From Guptibacillus hwajinpoensis (GTDB taxonomy: Bacteria > Bacillota > Bacilli > Bacillales > Guptibacillaceae), in the NCBI RefSeq assembly GCF_029277305.1, contig NZ_CP119526.1: 64,000 nt of DNA; one strand, written 5' to 3'. Under the pieces are notes generated by a model. It ran no database searches. It saw only the letters and a program-made list of their open reading frames with translations, and was not told the DNA's origin. Positions 50,827 to 59,425 of this stretch are shown here, in pieces. Positions within the stretch are counted from its first letter, which is position 1. The number at the start of each line of letters is the position of its first letter. Both the position numbers and the translations under genes were made by a program.

Positions 50827-51603
50827 ATGAACAATGAGAAAATTGTATTCTTTGATATCGATGGAACACTTTTAGATCACGATAAACAAATTCCAGCCTC
50901 AACTAGGGAGTCACTTAAAAAACTTACTGAAAACGGAATTCATGTAGCGATTGCAACAGGTAGAGCGCCATTCATGTTCGCGAACCTTCGTAAAGATCTG
51001 GGAATAAACACATTTATTAGCTTTAATGGACAATATGTCAAGCATGAGGATAACGTTGTTCTTACCAATCCTCTTAGCAAAGATGAGATTATTTCGTTAG
51101 AGGAAGCGGCTAAAGAGAATAATCATCCAATGGTATTCCTTGATCATGAAGCGATGATGAGCAACCATGATCAGCATCCGCATATTATGAAAAGCATGGA
51201 CGATCTTAAAATGCACTATCCGGGCTTTGATCCGTCTTACTATCATTCAAGAGAGATTTATCAAGCGTTATTATTCTGTGAAAGTAATGAAGAAGCTAAT
51301 TACCGTAACACTTACGGCAACCTAGACTTTATTCGCTGGCATGATTTCTCGATGGATGTAATACCTCCTGGTGGTTCAAAAGCAAGAGGAATTGAAGCTA
51401 TGATTGAGCATCTTGGATTTAAACGTGAGAATACGTATGCTTTTGGCGATGCGTTAAACGACATTGAGATGCTGAAGTTCGCTGGAACAGGGATAGCGAT
51501 GGGGAATGCATACGAAGAAGTGAAGAAGGTAGCAGATGTGATCACTGACCCAGTTGATCAAAACGGCATACGAAGCGGCCTAGAAAAAGTTGGGCTGCTT
51601 TAA
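50827..51603 (+). CDS. ykrA: Cof-type HAD phosphatase YkrA
   Basis: 258 residues. Motif I is FFDIDGTLLDHD, motif II ATGRAP, and motifs III/IV AFGDALNDIEMLKFAGTGIAMGNA. A C2B-type cap lies between, with PHIMKSMDDLKMHYPGF. It dephosphorylates small metabolites; the natural substrate is uncertain. The position before defB matches B. subtilis. Confidence 0.88.
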   Translation: MNNEKIVFFDIDGTLLDHDKQIPASTRESLKKLTENGIHVAIATGRAPFMFANLRKDLGINTFISFNGQYVKHEDNVVLTNPLSKDEIISLEEAAKENNHPMVFLDHEAMMSNHDQHPHIMKSMDDLKMHYPGFDPSYYHSREIYQALLFCESNEEANYRNTYGNLDFIRWHDFSMDVIPPGGSKARGIEAMIEHLGFKRENTYAFGDALNDIEMLKFAGTGIAMGNAYEEVKKVADVITDPVDQNGIRSGLEKVGLL

Positions 51604-51608
51604 TAAAG

Positions 51609-51753
51609 TTAGTAGACATTGTTGTTATTGCGGTTAATTTCCGCTCCAGGATGCTCGCTTTCCGCGGGGCGGGCGGTGAGCCGCTCCAATCAGCTAAGAA
51701 TAGTTCTTTATACAAAAAATCTTTAAGTGCAATAATCTTTTAAGAAAAGAGGC
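51609..51753. repeat. Repeat family A, copy 7
   Basis: TAGACATTGTTGTTATTGCG at the left; GCTCCAGGATGCTCGCTTTC and GCGGGGCGGGCGGTGAGCC in the centre; the right end is TCTTTTAAGAAAAGAGGC. The orientation is opposite to copies 2 and 6. Confidence 0.8.
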
Positions 51754-51760
51754 TTAATAC

Positions 51761-51823
51761 AGGGCGACCTTTCACTCGAATGAGCCAAAAATCGAGAAAT
51801 CAACTATATGAGCTAACATAGCC
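51761..51823. repeat. Repeat family B, right-half copy
   Basis: AGGGCGACCTTTCACTCGAA, GAGCCAAAAATCGAGAAATC and GAGCTAACATAGCC. Only the right arm is left. Confidence 0.75.
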
Positions 51824-51826
51824 AAT

Positions 51827-51864
51827 AAAAAGGATCGCGCAATGATTGCGCGATCCTTTTTATT
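51827..51864. terminator. Bidirectional terminator
   Basis: A perfect 16-bp stem AAAAAGGATCGCGCAA/TTGCGCGATCCTTTTT lies between ykrA and defB. Confidence 0.9.
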
Positions 51865-51870
51865 AACATA

Positions 51871-52413
51871 CTACCGATTGAGTGGCGATAATCCGCTAGC
51901 TTCCTCATTATCAATGCGATCATAAAACATGATTCCGTCGAGGTGATCAATTTCGTGTTGAACAACGATCGCTGGCAAGCCCTTTAATCTAATTTTTACC
52001 GGTTCACCCTCAGCATTTGTGCCTTTCACGGTAATTCTCGCAAACCTTGGAACGGCTCCTGGTACTTCACGGTCAACAGAAAGACAGCCTTCTCCTCCAT
52101 CTAGAAAAGTCTTTTCTACTGAATGACTGATAATTTTGGGGTTCATTATTCCGTAGCTATATAACGTTCCTTTATGGTCTGTTACGTGTACAGCAATCAT
52201 TCGCTTTCCAATTCCTATTTGAGGTGCTGCAATTCCAATCCCTGAACGAAGCTCATATTCCAGTGCAGTTTCTGGATCTTGACTGTTAATTAAGAATTGC
52301 TGCATATCTCGAAGAATTTGTTTCTCCTCTTCAGTAGCTGGAAGATCAATCTCCATAGCCTGCTCAGTTAGGATCGGATCTCCTTCTCTGCGAATATCTT
52401 TCATTGTTAACAT
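51871..52413 (-). CDS. defB: Peptide deformylase
   Basis: A 180-residue type 2 deformylase. Motif 1 is GIGIAAPQIG, motif 2 EGCLSVDR and motif 3 QHEIDHLDG, which together bind the active-site metal. It removes the formyl group from nascent proteins. ATG 52413 is 11 bases from AGGAG; an earlier GTG overlaps the site. The place matches B. subtilis ykrB. Confidence 0.94.
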   Translation of the reverse strand: MLTMKDIRREGDPILTEQAMEIDLPATEEEKQILRDMQQFLINSQDPETALEYELRSGIGIAAPQIGIGKRMIAVHVTDHKGTLYSYGIMNPKIISHSVEKTFLDGGEGCLSVDREVPGAVPRFARITVKGTNAEGEPVKIRLKGLPAIVVQHEIDHLDGIMFYDRIDNEEASGLSPLNR

Positions 52414-52725
52414 GTAGTGTTTCACTCCTATTCAAAACGGTCTTCCTACTATATAAGTATATTCAAATTTATTGAAGGAATAAAGGATAAAGTAATCCAT
52501 CATGTGTTTAGGCTTAGTTTAGCATATTAGTGAAAGGTATTATCTAGTGAAGATTGTACGTGTCTATACGCCTTATACATTTTAATATGTTAGAATGATT
52601 TTTTTGTGAGGGTGAATCGATCGATATAATATGAAAAATGAACTGTTCTATTGGGTTCTGTATTATGGTATAGTAATCAAGGTATAAATCTAATGGAATC
52701 AATTGGATATGTGGGGGGACTTCTT
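52414..52725. other. Intergenic region between defB and ykyA
   Basis: The two genes are divergent. TATAGT at 52669-52674 is a possible -10 for ykyA without a good -35. No gene, repeat or riboswitch is seen. Confidence 0.4.
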
Positions 52726-53394
52726 TTGTTGCGTAAATATCGTTTAGGAATTATTTCTCTATTTTTCTGTATTCTCATGGTTGGTTTAACTGGATGTCAA
52801 TTTGGAAGTAGTACAGAAGAAAAAATGTACGACCATCTAGAGGAAACGGTTGCTCTCGAAGAACAATTTAGAGAACAGCAAAAGCCACTGGCTGAAGCAG
52901 AGAAGAAAGAGCAAGATATTTATAATGAAATTGTAGCACTAAGTATGGACGAGTTTGATAAAATCGAAAAGCTTTCTAAAGAAGCTGAAGAATACACTGT
53001 TAAAAGACTTGAGTACTTAAAGAAAGAAAAAGAGAGCATTGATGAAGCATACGAAGAATTCGAGGAGATCAAAGATTTAAGCGAAGACCTTGAAGGTAAT
53101 GTGAAGGAAGATGCTAACACGGTTATAGACAAGATGGATAAGCGCTATAATGCATATGAAAAGTTACATAGTGAATATGAAGCTGGTGTTAAAGAAGATA
53201 AGGAGTTGTATAGCTCACTTCAAGATAAGGAGCTTACATTGGAGCAACTTCAAGATCAAATTAAAGTAATCAATGAACAGTACAGCAAGGTTGCTGAGCA
53301 AAAAGATGCTTTTAACAAATACACATCAGAATTTAACGATGCAAAAAAGGCGTTTTATAAGTCAGCTGAACTAGATGTTAACTACGGCGAATAA
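52726..53394 (+). CDS. ykyA: Cell-wall-associated lipoprotein YkyA
   Basis: About 222 residues. A lipoprotein signal (IISLFFCILMVGLTGC) with lipobox LTGC lies near residue 22. It is followed by an all-helical, strongly charged body with coiled-coil heptads (EALEEQFREQQKPLAEAEKK-like). It matches the YkyA family. TTG 52726 is 7 bases from GGGGGG, with TTG 52729 as the alternative. B. subtilis has ykyA in the same place before pdhA. Confidence 0.82.
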   Translation: MLRKYRLGIISLFFCILMVGLTGCQFGSSTEEKMYDHLEETVALEEQFREQQKPLAEAEKKEQDIYNEIVALSMDEFDKIEKLSKEAEEYTVKRLEYLKKEKESIDEAYEEFEEIKDLSEDLEGNVKEDANTVIDKMDKRYNAYEKLHSEYEAGVKEDKELYSSLQDKELTLEQLQDQIKVINEQYSKVAEQKDAFNKYTSEFNDAKKAFYKSAELDVNYGE

Positions 53395-53397
53395 TTC

Positions 53398-53427
53398 AAA
53401 ACCACTCATCTTGAGTGGTTTTTTTAT
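53398..53427 (+). terminator. Terminator of ykyA
   Basis: AAACCACTCA pairs with TGAGTGGTTT around TCT, followed by T. Confidence 0.9.
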
Positions 53428-53434
53428 ATATTTT

Positions 53435-53502
53435 GGCTAAGTTAGCTCATATTGTAGATTTCTCGAATGAGCAAAAAAGCATCGCTGTTCATTAACATAG
53501 CC
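53435..53502. repeat. Repeat family B, shortened copy
   Basis: GGCTAAGTTAGCTCATATTG and GATTTCTCGAATGAGC, then TTCATTAACATAGCC. The central palindrome is deleted. Confidence 0.75.
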
Positions 53503-53974
53503 TATATTAAATATAGAAACAGCATGATGAGGGAGTGATTCCTGACTTGAAATCTGTTAGGCTAACCAATCAAGGTGCACATTCTTCTTATTTAAACTAA
53601 TACAGTTTGGGAAATCAGAATGTAACAGTTACTTTTTGTGATGTAATCTATAAATGATAAATCAATTAATTGACTTGAAACATACTGTATTGTAAACTTA
53701 AAAACGAACTTACTCATGAAGAGAAGCACTCCCTTATTCTTACTGATACAGCCTAATAAACGCAGTAATACATAGTACTAGGGATTATTTCTCCAGAAAT
53801 AAGGGTATGACATTGAGTGTTGTCTAAAGAAAGCAATTTAATCATTGCAATCTGTCATTTAATAACGTTGAAATGGACATGCTAGTTATGTCTGTAAACT
53901 GAACGACCCACTCACAATTGCTAGTGCAATTAAATAATCTATCTCTTTATGAATGAAAGGATGAGGTGAAAGGT
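53503..53974. other. Leader/promoter region of the pdh operon
   Basis: TTGACT (53670-53675), 17 bases, TAAACT (53693-53698) is a possible promoter with a leader of about 270 bases. The leader has CCCTTATT and AATAAGGG about 70 bases apart and a small ATTGC-TAGT-GCAAT hairpin. A 17-codon frame (53547-53600, TTG start) lies before it. No known riboswitch is recognised. Confidence 0.4.
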
Positions 53975-55057
53975 ATGGGAACAAAAACCATCGAAAACAT
54001 CGAAGGCCAATTTGAAATGTTCCAGATTCTAAATGAAAATGGCGAAATCGTTAATAAAGAAGCGATGCCTGAACTATCAGACGAGCAGCTTCAAGAATTA
54101 ATGCACCGCATGGTGTATACACGTATTCTTGATCAGCGTTCAATCTCGTTGAACCGTCAGGGGCGTCTTGGATTTTACGCGCCTACTGCAGGACAGGAAG
54201 CTTCACAACTAGGAAGTCAATATGCACTTGATAAAGAAGATTGGATTCTTCCAGGTTACCGTGATGTTCCACAGATTATCTGGCACGGTCTTCCACTATA
54301 TAAAGCATTTCTATTCTCACGTGGTCACTTTGTAGGAAACCAGGCTGACGGCCTTAACGTGTTGAGCCCTCAAATCATCATTGGTGCTCAAATCACACAA
54401 ACTGCTGGTGTTGCACTTGGACTTAAGAAAAAAGGTAAGAAAAACGTAGCAATTACTTACACTGGTGACGGTGGTGCTTCTCAAGGTGATTTCTATGAAG
54501 GAATGAACTTTGCAGGTGCTTATGCAGCTCCAGCAATCTTTGTTGTTCAAAACAACCGTTTTGCAATTTCAGTTCCAGTTGAAAAGCAATCTGCAGCGAA
54601 AACTATCGCTCAAAAAGCAGTAGCTGCTGGTATTCAGGGTGTACAGGTAGACGGCATGGACGTGCTTGCAGTTTATAAAGCTGTGACTGACGCTCGTGAA
54701 CGTGCGATCAATGGTGAAGGTCCAACTCTTATTGAGACAATGACTTACCGTTATGGTCCACATACAATGGCTGGTGACGATCCAACACGTTATCGTTCTG
54801 AAGATCTTGATAGCGAGTGGGAAAAGAAAGATCCAATCGTTCGCTTCCGTAAGTATCTTGAAAGCAAAGACCTTTGGAATGAAGAAAAAGAAAACGAAGT
54901 TGTAGCTAAAGCAAAAGAAGAAATTAAAGCTGCTATCAAAAAAGCAGACGGAACTCCGAAGCAGAAAGTAACGGATCTCATTTCTCATATGTATGAAGAG
55001 CTTCCTTACAACCTTCGCGAGCAATACGAACAATATAGTGCAAAGGAGTCGAAGTAA
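53975..55057 (+). CDS. pdhA: Pyruvate dehydrogenase E1 alpha subunit
   Basis: About 360 residues. It has RSISLNRQGRLGFYAPTAGQ, the thiamine diphosphate motif GDGGASQGDFYEG to VQNNRFAIS, and the phosphorylation-loop equivalent TYRYGPHTMAGDDPTRYR. With PdhB it decarboxylates pyruvate and acetylates the E2 lipoyl group. ATG 53975 is 5 bases after AGGTGA; GTG 53966 is an alternative. It is the first gene of pdhABCD. Confidence 0.96.
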   Translation: MGTKTIENIEGQFEMFQILNENGEIVNKEAMPELSDEQLQELMHRMVYTRILDQRSISLNRQGRLGFYAPTAGQEASQLGSQYALDKEDWILPGYRDVPQIIWHGLPLYKAFLFSRGHFVGNQADGLNVLSPQIIIGAQITQTAGVALGLKKKGKKNVAITYTGDGGASQGDFYEGMNFAGAYAAPAIFVVQNNRFAISVPVEKQSAAKTIAQKAVAAGIQGVQVDGMDVLAVYKAVTDARERAINGEGPTLIETMTYRYGPHTMAGDDPTRYRSEDLDSEWEKKDPIVRFRKYLESKDLWNEEKENEVVAKAKEEIKAAIKKADGTPKQKVTDLISHMYEELPYNLREQYEQYSAKESK

Positions 55058-55060
55058 GCT

Positions 55061-56038
55061 ATGGCGCAAATGACAATGATTCAAGCAATCACTGATGCGA
55101 TGCGTACGGAGTTGAAAAATGACGAGAACGTACTCGTATTTGGTGAGGACGTAGGTCAAAACGGCGGCGTTTTCCGTGCGACAGAAGGACTTCAAAAAGA
55201 ATTTGGTGAAGATCGTGTATTCGATACTCCACTTGCTGAGTCAGGTATCGGTGGTATGGCTATCGGGCTTGCACTAACTGGATTCCGTCCAGTACCAGAA
55301 GTTCAGTTCTTTGGATTTGTATACGAGGTAATGGATGCTATTTCCGGTCAAATGGCACGCCTTCGTTACCGTTCAGGCGGCTCTTTCCACGCGCCAATTA
55401 CAGTTCGCTCACCATTTGGTGGTGGCGTTAAAACTCCTGAACTTCACGCTGACAGCCTTGAAGGGTTAATGGCACAACAACCTGGACTTAAAGTTGTTAT
55501 TCCTTCAAACCCATACGATGCTAAAGGACTTCTCATCTCTGCGATTCGTGACAACGATCCAGTTATTTTCCTTGAGCACATGAAGCTTTATCGTTCTTTC
55601 CGTCAGGAAGTTCCAGAAGAAGAATACACAATTGAGATTGGTAAAGCTGAAGTGAAGCGTGAAGGTACTGATATCACGATTGTAACTTACGGTGCTATGG
55701 TACAAGCATCACTTAAAGCGGCAGAAGAGCTTGAGAAGGACGGCATTAGTGCTGAAGTAATCGACCTTCGTACAGTTAGCCCACTCGACATTGATACAAT
55801 CATTGGATCTGTTGAAAAGACAAATCGCGCAATTGTTGTTCAGGAAGCTCAGAAACAAGCTGGTATTGCTGCGAATGTCGTTGCAGAAATTAACGACCGC
55901 GCTATTCTTAGCTTAGAAGCTCCAGTGCTTCGCGTAACGGCTCCTGATACAGTGTTTGCATTCTCGGCAGCAGAAGATGTATGGCTACCAGACCACACTG
56001 ATATTATCGAGAAAGCAACACAGGTTGTTAAATTTTAA
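55061..56038 (+). CDS. pdhB: Pyruvate dehydrogenase E1 beta subunit
   Basis: A 325-residue transketolase-like subunit. FGEDVGQNGGVFRATEGL, PLAESGIGGMAIGLALTG and VQEAQKQAGIAANVVAEIND match PdhB. The Glu near residue 30 and the FGFVYE region contribute to the cofactor site. AAGGAGTCG precedes ATG, 3 bases after pdhA. It forms the alpha2beta2 E1. Confidence 0.96.
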   Translation: MAQMTMIQAITDAMRTELKNDENVLVFGEDVGQNGGVFRATEGLQKEFGEDRVFDTPLAESGIGGMAIGLALTGFRPVPEVQFFGFVYEVMDAISGQMARLRYRSGGSFHAPITVRSPFGGGVKTPELHADSLEGLMAQQPGLKVVIPSNPYDAKGLLISAIRDNDPVIFLEHMKLYRSFRQEVPEEEYTIEIGKAEVKREGTDITIVTYGAMVQASLKAAEELEKDGISAEVIDLRTVSPLDIDTIIGSVEKTNRAIVVQEAQKQAGIAANVVAEINDRAILSLEAPVLRVTAPDTVFAFSAAEDVWLPDHTDIIEKATQVVKF

Positions 56039-56060
56039 TTAATTATTAATAAAAAAACAT

Positions 56061-56090
56061 GAAGTGAAGCTGCGATCCGCGCTTCGCTTC
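56061..56090 (+). promoter_or_regulatory. Stable hairpin between pdhB and pdhC
   Basis: GAAGTGAAGC-T-GCG pairs with CGC-GCTTCGCTTC (13 bp, one bulge, one G-U, loop ATC). An A run precedes it and no T run follows. It probably protects or marks a cleavage end in the operon mRNA. Confidence 0.5.
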
Positions 56091-56137
56091 AGAATTTATA
56101 TAAGCAAATTTTTTCTACAATTAGGAGGCGAAGTCCC

Positions 56138-57463
56138 GTGGCATTTCAATTCAAGATGCCGGATATCGGTGAAGGTATCCATGAAGGCGAAATCGTAAAA
56201 TGGTTTGTTAAATCAGGAGACGAAGTTAAAGAAGACGACATTCTTGCAGAAGTGCAAAATGATAAAGCTGTAGTTGAAATTCCTTCTCCAGTAGACGGTA
56301 CAGTTAAGGAAGTTCACGCAGAAGAAGGCGCAACTGTAATCGTTGGCGATGTAGTTATTACATTTGACGCTGAAGGCTATGAAGATGCAGAAGAGGAGCC
56401 TGAAGCAGAGCAACCTCAAGCTGAAGAAGAAGAGCCTAAAGCTGAAGCGAAAACAGAAGCTAAAGAAGACAGCGCAGGATCAAAGCCACTTCCTGAAGAC
56501 GACGAAGAAACGGACCCAACGAAGCGCGTAATCGCAATGCCAGCAGTACGTAAGTATGCTCGCGAAAACGGTGTTAGCATTTCTAAGGTTTCTGGTTCAG
56601 GTAAAAATGGACGAGTTGTTAAAGAAGATATTGATAACCACGTTAATGGCGGCGGAGAAGCATCTAAACCAGCTGAAACGACAGAAGCTCCACAAGCTTC
56701 AGAAGAGAAAGCTGAAACGGCTACTCAAGAAACGAAACAGCAGCCTGCTGCAGCATCTGCACAGCCTGAAACTCGTGAGAAGATGAAAGGTATGCGTAAA
56801 GCAATTGCAAAAGCAATGGTTAACTCTAAGCATACTGCTCCTCACGTAACTCATATGGATGAAGTTGTTGTAACTGACCTTGTTGCTCATCGTAAGAAGT
56901 TTAAACAATACGCTGCAGACAAAGATGTGAAGCTAACTTACCTTCCGTACGTTGTGAAAGCTCTTGTTTCAGCACTTCGTGAATTCCCTATGCTTAATGC
57001 TTCAATTGACGATTCAACTGACGAGATCGTTCACAAGCATTACTACAATATCGGTATTGCTGCTAACACTGACGCTGGACTTGTTGTACCAGTTGTGAAG
57101 GAAGCAGACCGTAAGCCACTTCTTAACGTTTCATCTGAAATTAATGAGTTGGCTAAAAAAGCTCGCGATGGTAAACTATCAGGGGACGATATGAAAGGCA
57201 GCACTTGCACAATTTCTAACCTGGGTTCTGCAGGCGGACAATGGTTTACGCCAATTATTAACAACCCAGATGCTGCTATTCTAGGTATTGGTCGCATTGA
57301 GGAGAAACCAGTTGTTATCGACGGAGAAATCGTTGCTGCACCTGTTCTTGCTCTATCGATCAGCTACGACCACAGACTTATTGATGGTGTAACAGCACAA
57401 CTTGCTCTAAACCACATCAAGCGTCTGTTGAACGATCCACAACTCTTAATGATGGAGGCGTAA
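56138..57463 (+). CDS. pdhC: Dihydrolipoyllysine acetyltransferase (E2)
   Basis: 441 residues. There is one lipoyl domain (lipoylated Lys in EVQNDKAVVEIPS, near 43). An acidic Ala/Glu linker, a peripheral subunit-binding domain (AMPAVRKYARENGVSISKVS) and a second linker follow. The catalytic domain has the active-site SYDHRLIDG. It transfers the acetyl group to CoA and forms the complex core. GTG 56138 has AGGAGGCG. Confidence 0.95.
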   Translation: MAFQFKMPDIGEGIHEGEIVKWFVKSGDEVKEDDILAEVQNDKAVVEIPSPVDGTVKEVHAEEGATVIVGDVVITFDAEGYEDAEEEPEAEQPQAEEEEPKAEAKTEAKEDSAGSKPLPEDDEETDPTKRVIAMPAVRKYARENGVSISKVSGSGKNGRVVKEDIDNHVNGGGEASKPAETTEAPQASEEKAETATQETKQQPAAASAQPETREKMKGMRKAIAKAMVNSKHTAPHVTHMDEVVVTDLVAHRKKFKQYAADKDVKLTYLPYVVKALVSALREFPMLNASIDDSTDEIVHKHYYNIGIAANTDAGLVVPVVKEADRKPLLNVSSEINELAKKARDGKLSGDDMKGSTCTISNLGSAGGQWFTPIINNPDAAILGIGRIEEKPVVIDGEIVAAPVLALSISYDHRLIDGVTAQLALNHIKRLLNDPQLLMMEA

Positions 57464-57467
57464 TAAT

Positions 57468-58877
57468 ATGGTAGTAGGAGATTTTCCAATCGAATTAGAC
57501 ACACTTGTAGTAGGAGCTGGACCAGGTGGATATGTGGCTGCAATTCGTGCAGCACAGCTTGGTCAAAAAGTTGCCATTGCTGACAAAGGTACTCTAGGCG
57601 GCGTTTGCTTAAACGTTGGTTGTATCCCTTCAAAAGCAATGATTAATGCATCTCATAAATATGAGTCTGCAAAGCATTCTGATGATATCGGAATTACAGC
57701 TGAGAACGTGAGCGTTGACATGAAGAAAGTTCAGGAGTGGAAGTCTTCTGTTGTTGACAAGCTTACTGGCGGTGTAGCTGGACTTATGAAATCGAATAAA
57801 GTAGACGTTATTAGTGGTGAAGTTTATTTCGTAGATAAGAACACTGTTCGTATCATGGATGAAAAGAACTCTCAAACGTATACATTTAACAATTGCATCA
57901 TTGCAACAGGATCTCGTCCAATTGAGCTTCCAAGCTTCAAATGGAGTAAACGCGTTATTTCATCAACTGGTGCTCTTGCACTGGATGAAGTTCCTAAGAA
58001 AATGGTTGTTATCGGTGGAGGGTACATCGGAATCGAGCTAGGTTCTGTTTATGCTAACTTCGGCACTGAAGTAACAATTCTTGAAGGTACGAAGCAAATT
58101 CTACCTGGATTCGAAAAACAAATGAGCTCTCTTGTTTCTCGTCGTCTTAAGAAGAAAGGTAATGTAGAAATCATTACTGAAGCTCTTGCACAAGGCGTAG
58201 AAGAAAAAGAAGATGGCGTAACAGTAACAGCAGAAATCAAAGGTGAAACGAAGACGTTTGACGCTGATTATGTTCTAGTTACAGTTGGCCGTAAGCCAAA
58301 TACAAATGAAATCGGTCTTGAAGAACTTGGCGTTGAAATGACGGACAAAGGTCTTGTGAAGATCGACAAGCAGTGTCGTACGAACTTCGATAATATCTAT
58401 GCAATTGGAGATATCGTTGAAGGTCCTGCACTTGCTCACAAAGCTTCTTATGAAGGTAAAGTTGCTGCTGAGGCTATTAGCGGTGAAAATTCCGTCATTG
58501 ACTATCTAGCGATTCCTGCAGTTGTATTCTCTGAGCCAGAATTGGCATCAGTTGGATACTCTGAGAAGGAAGCGAAAGATGCAGGATTTGATGCGAAAGC
58601 ATCTAAGTTCCCATTCGGAGCTAACGGTCGTGCTCTTTCTCTAAACGATAGTGAAGGCTTTATGAAGCTAATCACTCGTAAGGAAGACGGTCTTGTGATC
58701 GGCGCTCAAATTGCTGGTCCTAACGCTTCTGATATGATTGCTGAGCTTGGCCTAGCAATTGAAGCTGGTATGACAGCTGAAGATATTGCACTTACAATCC
58801 ACGCTCACCCAACACTTGGAGAAATTACAATGGAAGCTGCAGAAGTAGCTCTAGGTACTCCAATTCATATTGGTTAA
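57468..58877 (+). CDS. pdhD: Dihydrolipoyl dehydrogenase (E3)
   Basis: A 469-residue flavoprotein. The FAD loop is VVGAGPGGYVAAIRAAQLG, and the redox pair is GGVCLNVGCIPSK (near 45). The NAD loop is VIGGGYIGIELGSVYANFG, and the catalytic His-Glu is in HAHPTLGE. It reoxidises the E2 lipoyl group. GGAGGCG precedes ATG. It is the last gene of the operon and is followed by a terminator. Confidence 0.96.
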   Translation: MVVGDFPIELDTLVVGAGPGGYVAAIRAAQLGQKVAIADKGTLGGVCLNVGCIPSKAMINASHKYESAKHSDDIGITAENVSVDMKKVQEWKSSVVDKLTGGVAGLMKSNKVDVISGEVYFVDKNTVRIMDEKNSQTYTFNNCIIATGSRPIELPSFKWSKRVISSTGALALDEVPKKMVVIGGGYIGIELGSVYANFGTEVTILEGTKQILPGFEKQMSSLVSRRLKKKGNVEIITEALAQGVEEKEDGVTVTAEIKGETKTFDADYVLVTVGRKPNTNEIGLEELGVEMTDKGLVKIDKQCRTNFDNIYAIGDIVEGPALAHKASYEGKVAAEAISGENSVIDYLAIPAVVFSEPELASVGYSEKEAKDAGFDAKASKFPFGANGRALSLNDSEGFMKLITRKEDGLVIGAQIAGPNASDMIAELGLAIEAGMTAEDIALTIHAHPTLGEITMEAAEVALGTPIHIG

Positions 58878-58887
58878 TAACTAAACG

Positions 58888-58920
58888 AAGACTCGGTGAA
58901 TCATTCACCGGGTCTTTTTT
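58888..58920 (+). terminator. Terminator of the pdh operon
   Basis: AAGACTCGGTGAAT pairs with ATTCACCGGGTCTT (one G-U), followed by T. Confidence 0.9.
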
Positions 58921-58925
58921 AGTTT

Positions 58926-59020
58926 CTTTTCTAACTGATTGTTGCTTTTGAAATATTTATTAAATAGAAAACCACACTTCGCTAATTGGAGCATCCGGGA
59001 GCAGAAATTAACTATTCCTT
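58926..59020. repeat. Repeat family A, shortened copy 8
   Basis: CTTTTCTAACTGATTGTTGC, CACACTTCGCTAATTGGAGC, then GGGAGCAGAAATTAAC. The central GC palindrome is deleted and the right end is lost. Confidence 0.7.
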
Positions 59021-59126
59021 TATTAAGAAAGCAGCTTTTTTCTATCTTTAAATTGTTGTTAAATAAGGTAAATGAACATATTAAAGAGTATTCCAGCATA
59101 TACGTTCAGCGTAAGGAGGGAAAAGC

Positions 59127-59366
59127 TTGCTAAGACATGGGGGAGTTCTATTCATACAACTATGTATTTGGTTCGCATTTTTTCTTGTGATTCACCAATC
59201 TGGACACGATCATTTATCATATAAAGTGATGCTATTCTTTGTGTTTCTTTATCTGATTTGCACGCTTACCGTTAAACTTATTGCTAAAAGCAAAGCAATC
59301 CTTATTTTGATGACTCTTTCTACAACGCTCTATCTTATGACAGAGCTCCTATTAATTATTAGTTAA
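59127..59366 (+). CDS. Small integral membrane protein, unknown
   Basis: A 79-residue protein with two to three membrane helices (VLFIQLCIWFAFFLVIHQSG, MLFFVFLYLICTLTVKLIA, ILILMTLSTTLYLMTELLLI). TTG 59127 follows AAGGAGGG. It is placed where B. subtilis has slp, but it has no lipobox and is not that protein. The family is not recognised. Confidence 0.6.
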   Translation: MLRHGGVLFIQLCIWFAFFLVIHQSGHDHLSYKVMLFFVFLYLICTLTVKLIAKSKAILILMTLSTTLYLMTELLLIIS

Positions 59367-59383
59367 GAGATCTTCTCATACAT

Positions 59384-59420
59384 AAAAAAAGCCACCACCG
59401 AACATTTGGTAGTGGCTTCT
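59384..59420. terminator. Bidirectional terminator
   Basis: AAGCCACCACC (59389-59399) pairs with GGTAGTGGCTT (59408-59418), with A and T flanks, between converging genes. Confidence 0.85.
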
Positions 59421-59425
59421 TCTTG

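Noticed and set aside
54569..55195. 208-codon open frame on the minus strand
   Set aside because: It lies antisense to pdhA/pdhB, is rich in Phe, Cys and Ser as expected for a complement of coding sequence, and has no ribosome site.
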